A DNA stretch of 64,000 nucleotides, from IMG/VR virus record IMGVR_UViG_3300023174_000052, positions 1-64,000 of that record; one strand, 5' to 3'. The number at the start of each line of letters is the position of its first letter. Position 1 is the stretch's first letter. Made by a program: the position numbers and the translations under genes. The notes below the pieces were generated by a model that saw only the letters and a list, made by a program, of their open reading frames with translations, searched no databases and was not told where the DNA came from. Of this stretch, positions 1-6,702 are shown one piece after another. The stretch comes from a virus.

Positions 1-59
1 GATTCTAAGTGCTTGTGCGCGTCGAATCCCCCGAGAATCGCAGCGAAGTGGAGGTAATG

Positions 60-290
60 ATGCCTGATAAGATCGATAAAATATTTCCAGGTCAGTTAAG
101 GAATTGGGTATCTGGGTCAGACTGGGGCGGTGCAGGACCCTTCGTCATACTGGATTTAAAGGAACATGACTCTCCGGCGACCGACGAGGAACCTGATTTA
201 TGGGTTGAAGTTCTGGAACCTGACGGATATACTGATGAGTATCTCTTGGATGAAGTGATATTGGGGTCCGAGGGTGTCGACGAGGAATAA
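60..290 (+). CDS. small barrel protein, PGQL type (array member 1)
   Basis: Function unknown. This 76-residue protein looks like a small SH3/KOW-like beta barrel and is the first visible member of the paralogous array filling the left 11 kb. PGQLRNW lies at residues 10-16, followed by a hydrophobic strand (PFVILDL), a WVEVLEPDG strand-turn and an acidic tail. An in-frame GTG exists at 9, but GGAGG at 50-54 sits five bases before ATG 60, so the start is placed there. The fold is inferred from motif spacing across the paralogues, not from a hit to a named family. Confidence 0.7.
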   Translation: MPDKIDKIFPGQLRNWVSGSDWGGAGPFVILDLKEHDSPATDEEPDLWVEVLEPDGYTDEYLLDEVILGSEGVDEE

Positions 291-372
291 TTTTTTGTCC
301 CGCGGTGTTCAAATCGAGGGAGTGCGTTAGAGTATAGTTATTAGAGTAACCCAAGAGAGAGGTGATTGACAA

Positions 373-576
373 ATGAGCATGCGAGTATATGACGTCGAGT
401 CTGGACAGTTGAGGAAGTGGAAGGGAACCGTTGATGATACTTTCGTCGTGGCCCGGATTTTCGTAGACAGTTCAGGACCCAAACCCTCGATGTGTGGAGA
501 GTTCGTCGGTGAGAACGGTGAAACGAAGACCATGACGCTGAAGGAAATCTGGGAGAAATCTATCGTCGCAACTTGA
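373..576 (+). CDS. small barrel protein, PGQL type
   Basis: A 67-residue protein of unknown function. SGQLRKW at residues 10-16 places it with the PGQL-type members. Strands TFVVARIFVD and GEFVGENGETKTMTL follow, and the last part is helical and shorter than in its relatives. GAGAGGTGAT lies upstream of the ATG at a workable distance. An 82-base gap separates it from the previous gene and may hold a promoter that I could not define. The next gene is on the opposite strand. Confidence 0.65.
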   Translation: MSMRVYDVESGQLRKWKGTVDDTFVVARIFVDSSGPKPSMCGEFVGENGETKTMTLKEIWEKSIVAT

Positions 577-584
577 TCGCTTGC

Positions 585-983
585 TTATCCTACTCCCTCG
601 TACCCGTTCGAACCAGTTATGACTGTGGATTGTGACGAGGGAATATTTGTTAGACCCGCGATAATCTGGTACTGGACGTTTGTTCCTGCAGAGCAGCTAA
701 TGAATAGTTTGGTGCATCGTATTTCGCCAGAGTATGGTGTGCTCGGTCCTACCGTGAAATAGTTTCCGACTGTTGCACCGAGGCCTCGTTGTGTAAAAGC
801 GATGGCGATTCTATCAGTAGAAGTTGAGGAAACGTTTCGTATCTCGAAGAACCTTGTGACTTGTGGAAACGTGATGACCTGGACACCACCAAGGCTTATG
901 AGAGATGATGTGACGTATGGAACGGCCGATGCCTGGTAAGCAGGGACGTATCCTTCATGCATGTATGGATTGTTTAATGACAT
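585..983 (-). CDS. putative virion protein
   Basis: A 132-residue protein, the only minus-strand gene inside the left plus-strand cluster. It is rich in Ser, Thr, Gly and aromatic residues. The segments FPQVTRFFEIRN, RIAIAFTQRG, NYFTVGP and VQYQIIAGLTNIP suggest a beta-sandwich. Together with the GSNGYEGVG tail they recall small head or fibre proteins of large marine phages, by memory of the pattern only. AGGAG sits just upstream of the ATG. Its direction and composition match the virion genes at the right of the window, and it shares a TTGTAAAA element with two of them. Confidence 0.6.
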   Translation of the reverse strand: MSLNNPYMHEGYVPAYQASAVPYVTSSLISLGGVQVITFPQVTRFFEIRNVSSTSTDRIAIAFTQRGLGATVGNYFTVGPSTPYSGEIRCTKLFISCSAGTNVQYQIIAGLTNIPSSQSTVITGSNGYEGVG

Positions 984-1072
984 TCAATTCTCCTAACAAA
1001 TGTAAATATATGTCCGACTGTGAATGCAGTAACTTAATTTATCATGCCCGGTTCAATTTAAGTTGCAAATAA

Positions 1073-1080
1073 TTTTACAA
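1073..1080 (-). promoter_or_regulatory. TTGTAAAA element upstream of virion gene
   Basis: On the minus strand the octamer TTGTAAAA lies about 90 bases before the virion-like gene ending at 983. The same octamer occurs in the intergenic DNA before the two fibre genes that start at 45164 and 51297. A role as a late-promoter or regulator site is inference from three occurrences. Confidence 0.3.
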
Positions 1081-1084
1081 TTCT

Positions 1085-1122
1085 GTCTGTGTATTCTTCA
1101 CACCCGCCGTGTTAATGTTATG
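1085..1122 (+). promoter_or_regulatory. candidate phage promoter, class A
   Basis: GTCTGTGTA at 1085-1093, a 16-base gap, then TGTTAATGT from 1110. This matches the two-part motif found at 7544, 10129, 36356 and 40060. It sits in the 170-base gap between the divergent gene at 585-983 and the barrel gene at 1154, pointing into the barrel cluster. Confidence 0.5.
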
Positions 1123-1153
1123 ACATGAAGACGCTCAATCTTTGGGGGATGAG

Positions 1154-1378
1154 ATGCTGAGGGTGCTGGGTAAGAACGTCGAAGTGCCACCTGTGAAACC
1201 AGGCCAGCTCAGAAAGTGGTTTGCGCCTGGCGAACAATTCATCATTGTCCTTTCTATTGACGACGACACAGGCCGGTGCATGATTAAAAACATGACGCGA
1301 GGTCACTCCGAATCTTTCAAGATTGAATTCGTTAAAAACGTATCGACGCTGGTCGCCGATGTTGAGACGAAGGAATGA
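1154..1378 (+). CDS. small barrel protein, PGQL type
   Basis: A 74-residue protein with PGQLRKW at residues 16-22, then strands QFIIVLSID and RCMIKNM, and a lysine-containing C-terminal strand. An in-frame TTG lies at 1142, but ATG 1154 follows GGGGGATGAG and is preferred. It opens a coupled run reaching to 2156 and lies directly downstream of a class A promoter candidate. The stop overlaps the next ATG in the ATGA arrangement. Confidence 0.65.
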   Translation: MLRVLGKNVEVPPVKPGQLRKWFAPGEQFIIVLSIDDDTGRCMIKNMTRGHSESFKIEFVKNVSTLVADVETKE

Positions 1379-1572
1379 AACCTGGCGAATTGAGGGAATG
1401 GTTAGAAACAACCGGTATAGACAGTGACGACGCTCAATCTCCATTTTTAATCGTTCGATGCGCCGGAAGTGACGAGATGCAAATCCTCGATAGTCGAGGA
1501 AAGTTATTCTACTACTATGCAGAATACGTTGAGCGCCTTACAAAACCTGTTGGCAAAAATGAAGGTGGGTGA
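1375..1572 (+). CDS. small barrel protein, PGQL type
   Basis: A 65-residue protein beginning MKPGELREW, a variant of the PGQLRxW motif at its very N terminus. Core strands PFLIVRC and MQILD, a SRGK turn and an aromatic strand FYYYAEYVERL follow. ATGA overlap with the preceding gene; its tail overlaps the next gene by 14 bases. Closely resembles the next gene product in layout. Confidence 0.65.
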   Translation: MKPGELREWLETTGIDSDDAQSPFLIVRCAGSDEMQILDSRGKLFYYYAEYVERLTKPVGKNEGG

Positions 1573-1759
1573 AATTTGGACCTGGGTAGAAGACATCGTC
1601 TTGGGGCACTGCGACGTCCGAGGCCCGTTCATCGTCGTGCAAAAAACCTTGAAACGGGTGATGGTGATGGACTCGTCGGGAAAGACGGAGTGGTATTACA
1701 GGTCGACGATGCGAAGAACGGCGAAGAGGGTTACACTTTCTCAAGAGGTGACATCTTGA
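1559..1759 (+). CDS. small barrel protein, PGQL type
   Basis: A 66-residue protein starting MKVGEIWTW, aligned with MKPGELREW of its upstream neighbour. PFIVVQKT, a MDSSGKTEWYY strand-turn-strand and a basic C terminus follow. A longer in-frame reading from 1469 exists but would overlap the previous gene by about 100 bases, and the motif start at 1559 is the natural one. The C terminus carries more arginine and lysine than most members. Confidence 0.6.
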   Translation: MKVGEIWTWVEDIVLGHCDVRGPFIVVQKTLKRVMVMDSSGKTEWYYRSTMRRTAKRVTLSQEVTS

Positions 1760-1908
1760 AACCGAAGTTCGAGAGGGAAGACTCGAAGATGTGGATGGTC
1801 CTCGAGAATTACACGTCAGTCCGTGACATGAAATGTGTGAAGTGCATCGACACAGTGTCTGGTGACATGGGATATTTTATCGAAGTCGAGATGGTGAGGG
1901 TCGCATGA
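1756..1908 (+). CDS. short barrel-like protein
   Basis: A 50-residue protein started at TTG 1756, which overlaps the previous stop as TTGA, with AGAGGTG just upstream. MWMVLENY and KCVKCIDTVSGDMGYFIEVEMVRV look like the last strands of the barrel, but the usual N-terminal motif is missing. It may be a shortened or decaying member. A longer frame reaching back to 1576 would overlap its neighbour almost completely and is not favoured. Confidence 0.45.
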   Translation: MKPKFEREDSKMWMVLENYTSVRDMKCVKCIDTVSGDMGYFIEVEMVRVA

Positions 1909-2156
1909 GCCCAGGAGATTTGGTCGAACTTGTGTGTGAAAACAATATGGTGATGTGGCGATTGCCTGAGGATGGATATACTGGTGATAAGGGCGTCGAG
2001 CATGTAATGTTAAAAGAAGCGAGGGTCGTATACGTCGGTGCCGGAAAAGGATTGACACAGGGATATCCCACATCGAAAGTCTTTTACGACGGCAATGTAT
2101 GGAATTGTTACACGTTAGACATCACTCGATTCAAAAAAATGATGCAAAGGATTTAA
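1905..2156 (+). CDS. barrel protein, GDLV type (long form)
   Basis: An 83-residue protein starting MSPGDLVELV, the first example of the second motif class (KPGDLVxV). It belongs to the longer forms, with an extra segment before the last strands (VFYDGNVWNCYTLDITRF). Coupled to the previous gene by an ATGA overlap. No function can be named. Confidence 0.65.
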   Translation: MSPGDLVELVCENNMVMWRLPEDGYTGDKGVEHVMLKEARVVYVGAGKGLTQGYPTSKVFYDGNVWNCYTLDITRFKKMMQRI

Positions 2157-2195
2157 GGAACTCTACTTCATATTTAGAAATTGAAGGGGTTTGAA

Positions 2196-2516
2196 ATGAA
2201 TAATATCAAACAGGAGATCTCAGACGAACAAATCCAGAAAATAGCTACCGTCGCAGTAGAGTCATACATCAGGGCTCTTGACGGTGAAGGTTTGCTGAAC
2301 GAGAGTGCAGACTATATCCTAACTTATTATTCTATCGTCTCGTATAAAAAGGGATTCTGGGGCTCGTTGGTCGAAAAGTTGTTTAAGATCGACAATGATG
2401 CCTCGCTCTACTTCAGGACAGTGAAACACATTATCCATACCAAAGAGACGCCCAGAAAAGATGGAAGCGACCCGGGAAGATTAGGTCAGGTTATCTCGTT
2501 GCGAGGTGACAAATGA
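2196..2516 (+). CDS. hypothetical protein, helical, not barrel family
   Basis: A 106-residue protein with a helical first half (EQIQKIATVAVESYIRALDGEGLL) and no PGQL or GDLV motif. ATG 2196 follows AAGGGG and is preferred over the in-frame TTG at 2181. A 39-base gap precedes it, and it overlaps the next gene by ATGA, so it is translated with the barrel genes although unrelated to them. Not recognised. Confidence 0.55.
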   Translation: MNNIKQEISDEQIQKIATVAVESYIRALDGEGLLNESADYILTYYSIVSYKKGFWGSLVEKLFKIDNDASLYFRTVKHIIHTKETPRKDGSDPGRLGQVISLRGDK

Positions 2517-2803
2517 AATCTGGTGATATCGTGTGGGTTGGTCCACCTCGAGATTTAATGTATGCCTGGTTTTATCAACACGCCGAAGATAGAAAAGATG
2601 ATATCATGATACCTACGGGCACTCCTCTTATTTACATGAGAAAAATTGAATACCATGAAATGACAGATTGGATGAAGAAACAACTTTCCATCGACGATAA
2701 AAACTGGGGGTGGGTGTTAATATTCTATAATGGTAAGGAATATTACGCACACACAGCTGACATCTCGACGAAGCCTGTGGAGATGCGAACGGACAAACGA
2801 TGA
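2513..2803 (+). CDS. barrel protein, GDLV type (long form)
   Basis: A 96-residue protein starting MKSGDIVWVG. The long insertion contains MIPTGTPLIYM, equivalent to the P-x-G strand of other long forms (4092 and 6457 genes), and the end is WVLIFYNGKEYYAHTADIS. This end pattern, strand-NG-turn-aromatic strand, is the hallmark of the GDLV members. ATGA overlap on both sides. Confidence 0.6.
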   Translation: MKSGDIVWVGPPRDLMYAWFYQHAEDRKDDIMIPTGTPLIYMRKIEYHEMTDWMKKQLSIDDKNWGWVLIFYNGKEYYAHTADISTKPVEMRTDKR

Positions 2804-3012
2804 GGGATAACTCTTACGAAGTTGGTGATATTGCGACCATAGCTTATGTAAAAGGATTCGAGAACGTTTTAATCCTCGAGTCAGACGTAGATTTAGACCA
2901 ATTCGATGGAAAGACATTGCTATGGTCATATAAAGTATCTCTTAGTAATGGAAGGACAATGTGGGTTGATGAACGAGATTTATCGAAAATTGACAAGACA
3001 GGAGGACGTTAG
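2800..3012 (+). CDS. barrel protein, GDLV type
   Basis: A 70-residue protein. YEVGDIATIAYV at residues 6-17 is the motif strand, followed by NVLILES and SYKVSLSNGRTMWVDERDLSKI, with an SNGR turn in place of DG. Coupled by ATGA to the gene before. A GGAGG near its end serves as the ribosome site for the next gene. Confidence 0.6.
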   Translation: MRDNSYEVGDIATIAYVKGFENVLILESDVDLDQFDGKTLLWSYKVSLSNGRTMWVDERDLSKIDKTGGR

Positions 3013-3013
3013 G

Positions 3014-3226
3014 TTGTTTGGTGAAGTGATACCTGGACAGCTTCGAAAGTGGACGGGAGATTCGGGAAACTCAGGAGCAATTATGATTCTCGGAGTTAAG
3101 GAATATCCAGCCGACGACTGCGCATCTAATTTATTACTCGTAGAATACCTAAACGAAAATGGAATCCGAGGAGAAATCGAATCTTTCTTCTTTAAACTCT
3201 GGACCAGCCCGATGGATGGGCAGTAA
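3014..3226 (+). CDS. small barrel protein, PGQL type
   Basis: Started at TTG 3014, eight bases after GGAGG at 3001-3005; a longer frame from 2906 would overlap the previous gene by 100 bases. The product is 70 residues, with IPGQLRKW near its N terminus, AIMILGVKEY and LLLVEYLNENG strands, and an acidic-aromatic tail. Other alternative starts nearby cannot be excluded. Confidence 0.6.
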   Translation: MFGEVIPGQLRKWTGDSGNSGAIMILGVKEYPADDCASNLLLVEYLNENGIRGEIESFFFKLWTSPMDGQ

Positions 3227-3227
3227 A

Positions 3228-3443
3228 GTGAACTTCGAAACGCAAATGCCCGACTATGAACCTGGCGAGCTCGTCATGATCAAAGCTGGTTATACGCGTG
3301 CTGGCGTTGCAGGTCCTGGTATGGTCGTAAAGAGGAGAAAAGGTGGAGAATCCCACTCACCAGAGTTTTTGAAGTATGACGTGTTGTTCGAGGACGAGGT
3401 CATCATGATGTATGAATATGAATTCACAAAATTTAAGTCATGA
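3228..3443 (+). CDS. barrel protein, GDLV type
   Basis: YEPGELVMIKAG marks the family. PGMVVKRR, YDVLFEDEVIMMYEYEFTKF follows, with ED replacing the DG turn. The start is uncertain: ATG 3216, GTG 3228 and ATG 3246 are all in frame, and GTG 3228 has GGATGGG seven bases upstream, so it is used. Ends four bases into the next gene (ATGA). Confidence 0.55.
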   Translation: MNFETQMPDYEPGELVMIKAGYTRAGVAGPGMVVKRRKGGESHSPEFLKYDVLFEDEVIMMYEYEFTKFKS

Positions 3444-3646
3444 CAGAAATAAAACCGTCCCAGCTATGGAAGAGTAAAAGACCAATTTGGGTAAGTCCGT
3501 CGGTGACAAACGAATGCGTCATGATAAAATCCACTTCTCAATTTGAAGAATTATACACTGTTGTTACTTTTTTTAGTTTTGCGTCGAAAACAGACTTTCA
3601 CATGGAACTCGAAGAATTTAGAGAGTCGTATGAAATAGTGAAGTAA
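3440..3646 (+). CDS. divergent barrel protein, PGQL type
   Basis: A 68-residue protein with IKPSQLWKS, a divergent form of the PGQL motif. CVMIKS and YTVVTFFSFASK strands follow, then an acidic helix or strand ending ESYEIV. One of the most divergent members, so assignment rests on position, size and the SQLW signature. Its last base is the first base of the next start codon (TAATG). Confidence 0.5.
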   Translation: MTEIKPSQLWKSKRPIWVSPSVTNECVMIKSTSQFEELYTVVTFFSFASKTDFHMELEEFRESYEIVK

Positions 3647-3888
3647 TGCGACCACCATACCCAAAAATCAGTGTTGGTTCCATCGTTAAGGTCATAGTAG
3701 CACCAGACCAGAGCAAGTACGTTATGCAAAGACTCTGGGGTAAATATGGCGTCGTGCTCCAGAACGTCATCACAACTTCATCACCGTCACTGTACGAAGT
3801 CTACCTCGAAGATGGAAGCACCTGGACTCTTCACTATCTCGATTTAGAAGTGGTCTCCGAGAAAAATAGTTCACTCTCGCTATGTTAA
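3646..3888 (+). CDS. barrel protein, GDLV type
   Basis: An 80-residue protein. ISVGSIVKVIV is the first strand, GKYGVVLQNV the second, and YEVYLEDGSTWTLHYLDLEVV the typical final hairpin with an EDG turn. TAATG overlap with the previous stop. The cluster then breaks for 55 bases that contain a weak promoter-like match. Confidence 0.65.
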   Translation: MRPPYPKISVGSIVKVIVAPDQSKYVMQRLWGKYGVVLQNVITTSSPSLYEVYLEDGSTWTLHYLDLEVVSEKNSSLSLC

Positions 3889-3911
3889 TTTTCAGCGACA
3901 TGTATTATGTT
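3878..3911 (+). promoter_or_regulatory. weak class A promoter candidate
   Basis: CGCTATGTT at 3878-3886 partly matches GTCTGTGTT, followed after 14 bases by TGTATTATG at 3901. Both halves deviate and the spacing is one or two bases short, so this is the weakest of the six candidates. It partly overlaps the end of the preceding gene and lies 33 bases before the next ATG. Confidence 0.3.
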
Positions 3912-3943
3912 ATGGATAGAAATGTAACCACACGAGGCATATA

Positions 3944-4099
3944 ATGGACAAAGTATTGACCAATGAATACTTCGAGAAGAGAAAACTGGAGCTCAAACAT
4001 TGTATTGAGAATGGTCTCGTCTTTTATTACACAACCCAGGACGACAGGGAATATATCAAGCTCCTCGAACAGGAAATCAAACGGTTGAAGAATGACTGA
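3944..4099 (+). CDS. short hypothetical protein
   Basis: A 51-codon open frame that fills the gap between barrel genes. It reads MDKVLTNEYFEKRKLELK, then CIENGLVFYYTTQDD, and ends in a charged helix with LEQEIKRLK. It has no barrel motif and may form a short coiled coil. It ends eight bases inside the next gene, typical of real coupled genes here. ACGAGG lies nearby upstream. Confidence 0.5.
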   Translation: MDKVLTNEYFEKRKLELKHCIENGLVFYYTTQDDREYIKLLEQEIKRLKND

Positions 4100-4382
4100 T
4101 AATAACACCTGTTATAGGTTTAAACCTGGCGACCTCGTGAAGGTAAACAAAACCAGGTTCGATAATACGACAATCGATAAGAACTATACCCTTTTACGAA
4201 GCTCGAACCTGGATGGTGACGAAAATAGGGTAACGACGACTGTAAGAGTGCCACGTGGCGAGCCTGTTTTCATCGTCGATTACTTTAATAAAGAAAATCC
4301 GGGATTACATGTCAAATGGTACGTCATGTATCAAGAAAAAATCTGGTGGGTCTATGAAAGTGAACTCGAAGCGACAGTGTGA
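4092..4382 (+). CDS. barrel protein, GDLV type (long form)
   Basis: A 96-residue protein with FKPGDLVKV at residues 10-18, the long-form PRGEPVFIVDYF strand, and an end reading WYVMYQEKIWWVYESELE. It matches the gene at 6457 most closely in overall plan. It overlaps the next gene by 29 bases. Confidence 0.65.
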   Translation: MTDNNTCYRFKPGDLVKVNKTRFDNTTIDKNYTLLRSSNLDGDENRVTTTVRVPRGEPVFIVDYFNKENPGLHVKWYVMYQEKIWWVYESELEATV

Positions 4383-4617
4383 CTTTAACTTTAATGTCGG
4401 AGACCTCGTCATCGTAGAGACAACGGATTTCCCGTCTAAAACAGGAGTCATCACTCGTGTACGATGGTGGGACAGGTTCGATTATCCTGATGATTCTGTC
4501 GAAATCGACGTTTTTATAGATGGTCGAATCCGAGGTCCTTTCATGTTCGCCGACCTTAAAAAGGTGGGTGATTCTAAAAACTGTTCCACGAGTTACGAAC
4601 CATGCAAAATGAAGTGA
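4354..4617 (+). CDS. barrel protein, GDLV type
   Basis: An 87-residue protein with FNVGDLVIVETT, TGVITRVRWWD and DVFIDGRIRGPFMFADLKKV, ending in a Ser/Lys tail. The frame is open back to 4255, but ATG 4354 with GGTGGG upstream gives a normal N terminus. The final 16 bases overlap the following gene. Confidence 0.6.
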   Translation: MKVNSKRQCDFNFNVGDLVIVETTDFPSKTGVITRVRWWDRFDYPDDSVEIDVFIDGRIRGPFMFADLKKVGDSKNCSTSYEPCKMK

Positions 4618-4805
4618 CATTTTCACCCGGCGAATTGGTTGAAGTCGTCTTTTCTCGTAACGAAATTCACCATGCTGTCTACCTCAGGCGAGCACATGTG
4701 AAATATACAAAATTTCAAATACCACATGAAGTCTTTTTTAACGGTGATGTATTCCATGTATACGATGGAACCATAAGAAAAATTAAGGGAGATAAAGATG
4801 AATAA
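4602..4805 (+). CDS. barrel protein, GDLV type
   Basis: A 67-residue protein: FSPGELVEVVF, VYLRRAHV, then PHEVFFNGDVFHVYDGTIRKI. The final hairpin has NGD at the turn. Its C terminus contains the ribosome site GGGAG of the next, unrelated gene, with which it overlaps by eight bases. Confidence 0.6.
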   Translation: MQNEVTFSPGELVEVVFSRNEIHHAVYLRRAHVKYTKFQIPHEVFFNGDVFHVYDGTIRKIKGDKDE

Positions 4806-5118
4806 GACACAGAAAAAGACGGTGACTTTCTCGTTGACAAAGAACGAATTGCTCGAAGCAATCAGCGATTACATTCTCCTCGAGACCGGTGAATTGCACA
4901 CCGACCTTTCATATGTCTGTATGAACAGTGACGGCACTGTCGTAGTGAGCAAGACCTACAACGAGGAAGAGAAAAAGAAAGAAATGGAAAGTAGCGTGGA
5001 ATTCATCGAGGACTCCGACGAAAATCATGAAAGTCCCTTCGAAAACGACACGATGAATAACTGTGGCGTGACCCCCGGAGTCATGTCATACATCAAGAAA
5101 CACATCACCTCGCGATAG
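4798..5118 (+). CDS. hypothetical acidic protein, not barrel family
   Basis: A 106-residue protein. The first half reads VTFSLTKNELLEAISDYILLETGEL, then MNSDGTVVVSKTY; the second half is acidic and probably disordered (MESSVEFIEDSDENHESP), with a short C-terminal helix. GGGAG is placed well before the ATG. No relation to the barrel family, but embedded in its operon. Not recognised. Confidence 0.6.
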   Translation: MNKTQKKTVTFSLTKNELLEAISDYILLETGELHTDLSYVCMNSDGTVVVSKTYNEEEKKKEMESSVEFIEDSDENHESPFENDTMNNCGVTPGVMSYIKKHITSR

Positions 5119-5122
5119 AGAT

Positions 5123-5332
5123 ATGCAAACTGGCGTTAAACAGGGTCAACTAAGGGTCTGGTCAAATCCACAGTGGGGTGATTGTGGTTCTACGTTCTTC
5201 GTAGTTGGTCAAGTAGTTTCTGGTCCTGACTCTGACATGCTTCGAGTTCAATGGTATATTCACAGTGCTGAAGAAGGGGTGTCCACCGTTCCAGAGAGTG
5301 ATATCATCAAAGACTCGAAGGTGTTACGGTGA
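5123..5332 (+). CDS. small barrel protein, PGQL type
   Basis: A 69-residue protein with VKQGQLRVW at residues 5-13, TFFVVGQVV and LRVQWYIHSA strands. It forms an adjacent pair with the next gene, sharing GQLRVW and the TFxxV strand, and may reflect a recent tandem duplication. GTGA overlap with its neighbour. Confidence 0.65.
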   Translation: MQTGVKQGQLRVWSNPQWGDCGSTFFVVGQVVSGPDSDMLRVQWYIHSAEEGVSTVPESDIIKDSKVLR

Positions 5333-5526
5333 AAATTGAACCAGGTCAATTGAGGGTGTGGTGTGAAAAAGACGGGGAACATTGGGCTAATCGGTATGGT
5401 CGTACTTTTTTAATCGTCTGTAGACAAAAAAATCCCATGTCACCGAACTGGTACGTATACACGAAGGTGGGAATAAGACTTCTTTACGAGAGATACATCA
5501 GTGAATCCTCTGAGTTGCTAAAATGA
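5329..5526 (+). CDS. small barrel protein, PGQL type
   Basis: A 65-residue protein begun at GTG 5329, overlapping the previous stop. IEPGQLRVWCEKDG, RTFLIVCRQ and NWYVYTKVGIRLLYERYI show the same plan as the gene before it. The central DG turn is replaced by KVG. Confidence 0.65.
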   Translation: MKIEPGQLRVWCEKDGEHWANRYGRTFLIVCRQKNPMSPNWYVYTKVGIRLLYERYISESSELLK

Positions 5527-5732
5527 GACACTATAGGGACGGCGAGTTAGTGGTTATAAAAGACGACTACTATCCATCAATATTCCGTAATGAAAAGGCG
5601 ATTGTCATGTTTTCTAAACAAGTCTTCAAGGATGAAAACAGTTATCGAGACTATAAAGTCTTCGTCTTTAAGAATGGGCACACAATGTTAATTTCAGGAC
5701 GTGACATCGAATCCATCGAGGGGGATGAATGA
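5523..5732 (+). CDS. barrel protein, GDLV type
   Basis: A 69-residue protein: YRDGELVVIKDDY, KAIVMFSK, YKVFVFKNGHTMLISGRDIESIEG. The KNG turn and closing DIESI align with DLE of other members. ATGA overlap on both sides. Confidence 0.65.
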   Translation: MRHYRDGELVVIKDDYYPSIFRNEKAIVMFSKQVFKDENSYRDYKVFVFKNGHTMLISGRDIESIEGDE

Positions 5733-5989
5733 AAGACGAACGACAACCAATCTTCTATACAACTGAACCAATTTTCGGTTGTTCACAACCCGTCAGAAAG
5801 GGAGACATCCTCAAGATTAGACAGTGCGGGAGCGCGTTCCTCGTCACGGGCGACAAGACGTTCTATCCACTCGAGTTTCTGGACGAGGACGCCGATTTTG
5901 ACCCTCCACCATTCATCGAAGGATTAGTAGATGGAGAAATCCAACGAGTGTGCATAGCGGACCTCGAGGCGTTGGTCGATGAATACTGA
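5729..5989 (+). CDS. barrel protein, GDLV type, N-terminal extension
   Basis: An 86-residue protein in which the motif strand RKGDILKIRQ starts at about residue 23 after an extension containing FYTTEPIFGCSQP. The closing FIEGLVDGEIQRVCIADLEALV is typical, with a DGE turn and DLE. The role of the extension is unknown. Confidence 0.6.
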   Translation: MKDERQPIFYTTEPIFGCSQPVRKGDILKIRQCGSAFLVTGDKTFYPLEFLDEDADFDPPPFIEGLVDGEIQRVCIADLEALVDEY

Positions 5990-6254
5990 ACCTGAAGAAT
6001 TGGGATTTGATAAGAACGGAATCCCGAGTTCTCAGCCCCTCTATAAAACTCGTCCACACCGAGGACGTCGCCACCCTGAGAAGAAAGGGAAGTGGGTCTA
6101 CATGGCGTGTTATTATTGGGATGATAGGGGGAACGCACGAGGAGTCAATTATAATTGGGCGACGAGACTCATAAAATTGGGTCACCGTGTTGGAAAATTG
6201 TCCTGGGAAGCAACAACTGAATACTATTTCTTTGTGAGTGATGACAAGAAATGA
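5979..6254 (+). CDS. hypothetical protein, not barrel family
   Basis: A 91-residue protein that overlaps the previous gene by 11 bases and the next by four. It is basic in the middle (RPHRGRRHPEKKGKW), then rich in aromatic residues (YMACYYWDDRGN, WATRLIKLG, EYYFFVS). No motif of the barrel classes is visible. Not recognised. Confidence 0.5.
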   Translation: MNTEPEELGFDKNGIPSSQPLYKTRPHRGRRHPEKKGKWVYMACYYWDDRGNARGVNYNWATRLIKLGHRVGKLSWEATTEYYFFVSDDKK

Positions 6255-6460
6255 AACCCGGTGACCTCGTACGGTATAAGAAGAGATACGAATGGCGATC
6301 AGAGTTCCAGTCTGATGGTGTACTCACCGGACTCTTGATTAGGGACGTCACACAGGAATATGGATCTAACAATAATCGAAATGACGAGATGTTCGAAGTC
6401 CTGTTTGGAGAAGAATCGGTAGTCATGTACAAGTACGAGATTGAACTGGTGACCGAATGA
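6251..6460 (+). CDS. barrel protein, GDLV type
   Basis: A 69-residue protein and the first of three consecutive genes starting exactly MKPGDL. TGLLIRDV and FEVLFGEESVVMYKYEIELVTE complete the pattern. The three genes are joined by ATGA overlaps, so this stretch looks like serial duplication with divergence of the middles. Confidence 0.75.
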   Translation: MKPGDLVRYKKRYEWRSEFQSDGVLTGLLIRDVTQEYGSNNNRNDEMFEVLFGEESVVMYKYEIELVTE

Positions 6461-6702
6461 AACCAGGCGACCTCGCTCGGTTCGTTCGAGAAAACACAGA
6501 ATCAGACCACGTGATGGTCATCAGCGTCAATGACATTGGTTCGGACGAATACGTGCCCGTCGGTGAGTTAGTCGTCTTTCTGGGTGTCAGTAATGAAGCC
6601 GACAGGGTGTTTGGAAGAACACCTCATGAAACATGGGTGAAGATTTTTTGGAGAGAATCCACGTGGTACGCCTACGCCTCAGACCTTGAGGAAGTATCAT
6701 GA
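6457..6702 (+). CDS. barrel protein, GDLV type (long form)
   Basis: An 81-residue protein: MKPGDLARF, then VPVGELVVFLGV, then WVKIFWRESTWYAYASDLEEV. The P-x-G strand and WYAY end group it with the genes at 1905, 2513 and 4092, which suggests that long forms are a sublineage spread through the array. Confidence 0.75.
   Translation: MKPGDLARFVRENTESDHVMVISVNDIGSDEYVPVGELVVFLGVSNEADRVFGRTPHETWVKIFWRESTWYAYASDLEEVS

Noticed and set aside
1124-1159. 11-codon leader peptide just after the 1085 promoter candidate
   Set aside because: An ATG followed by ten codons is common by chance; no ribosome site or regulatory hairpin goes with it.
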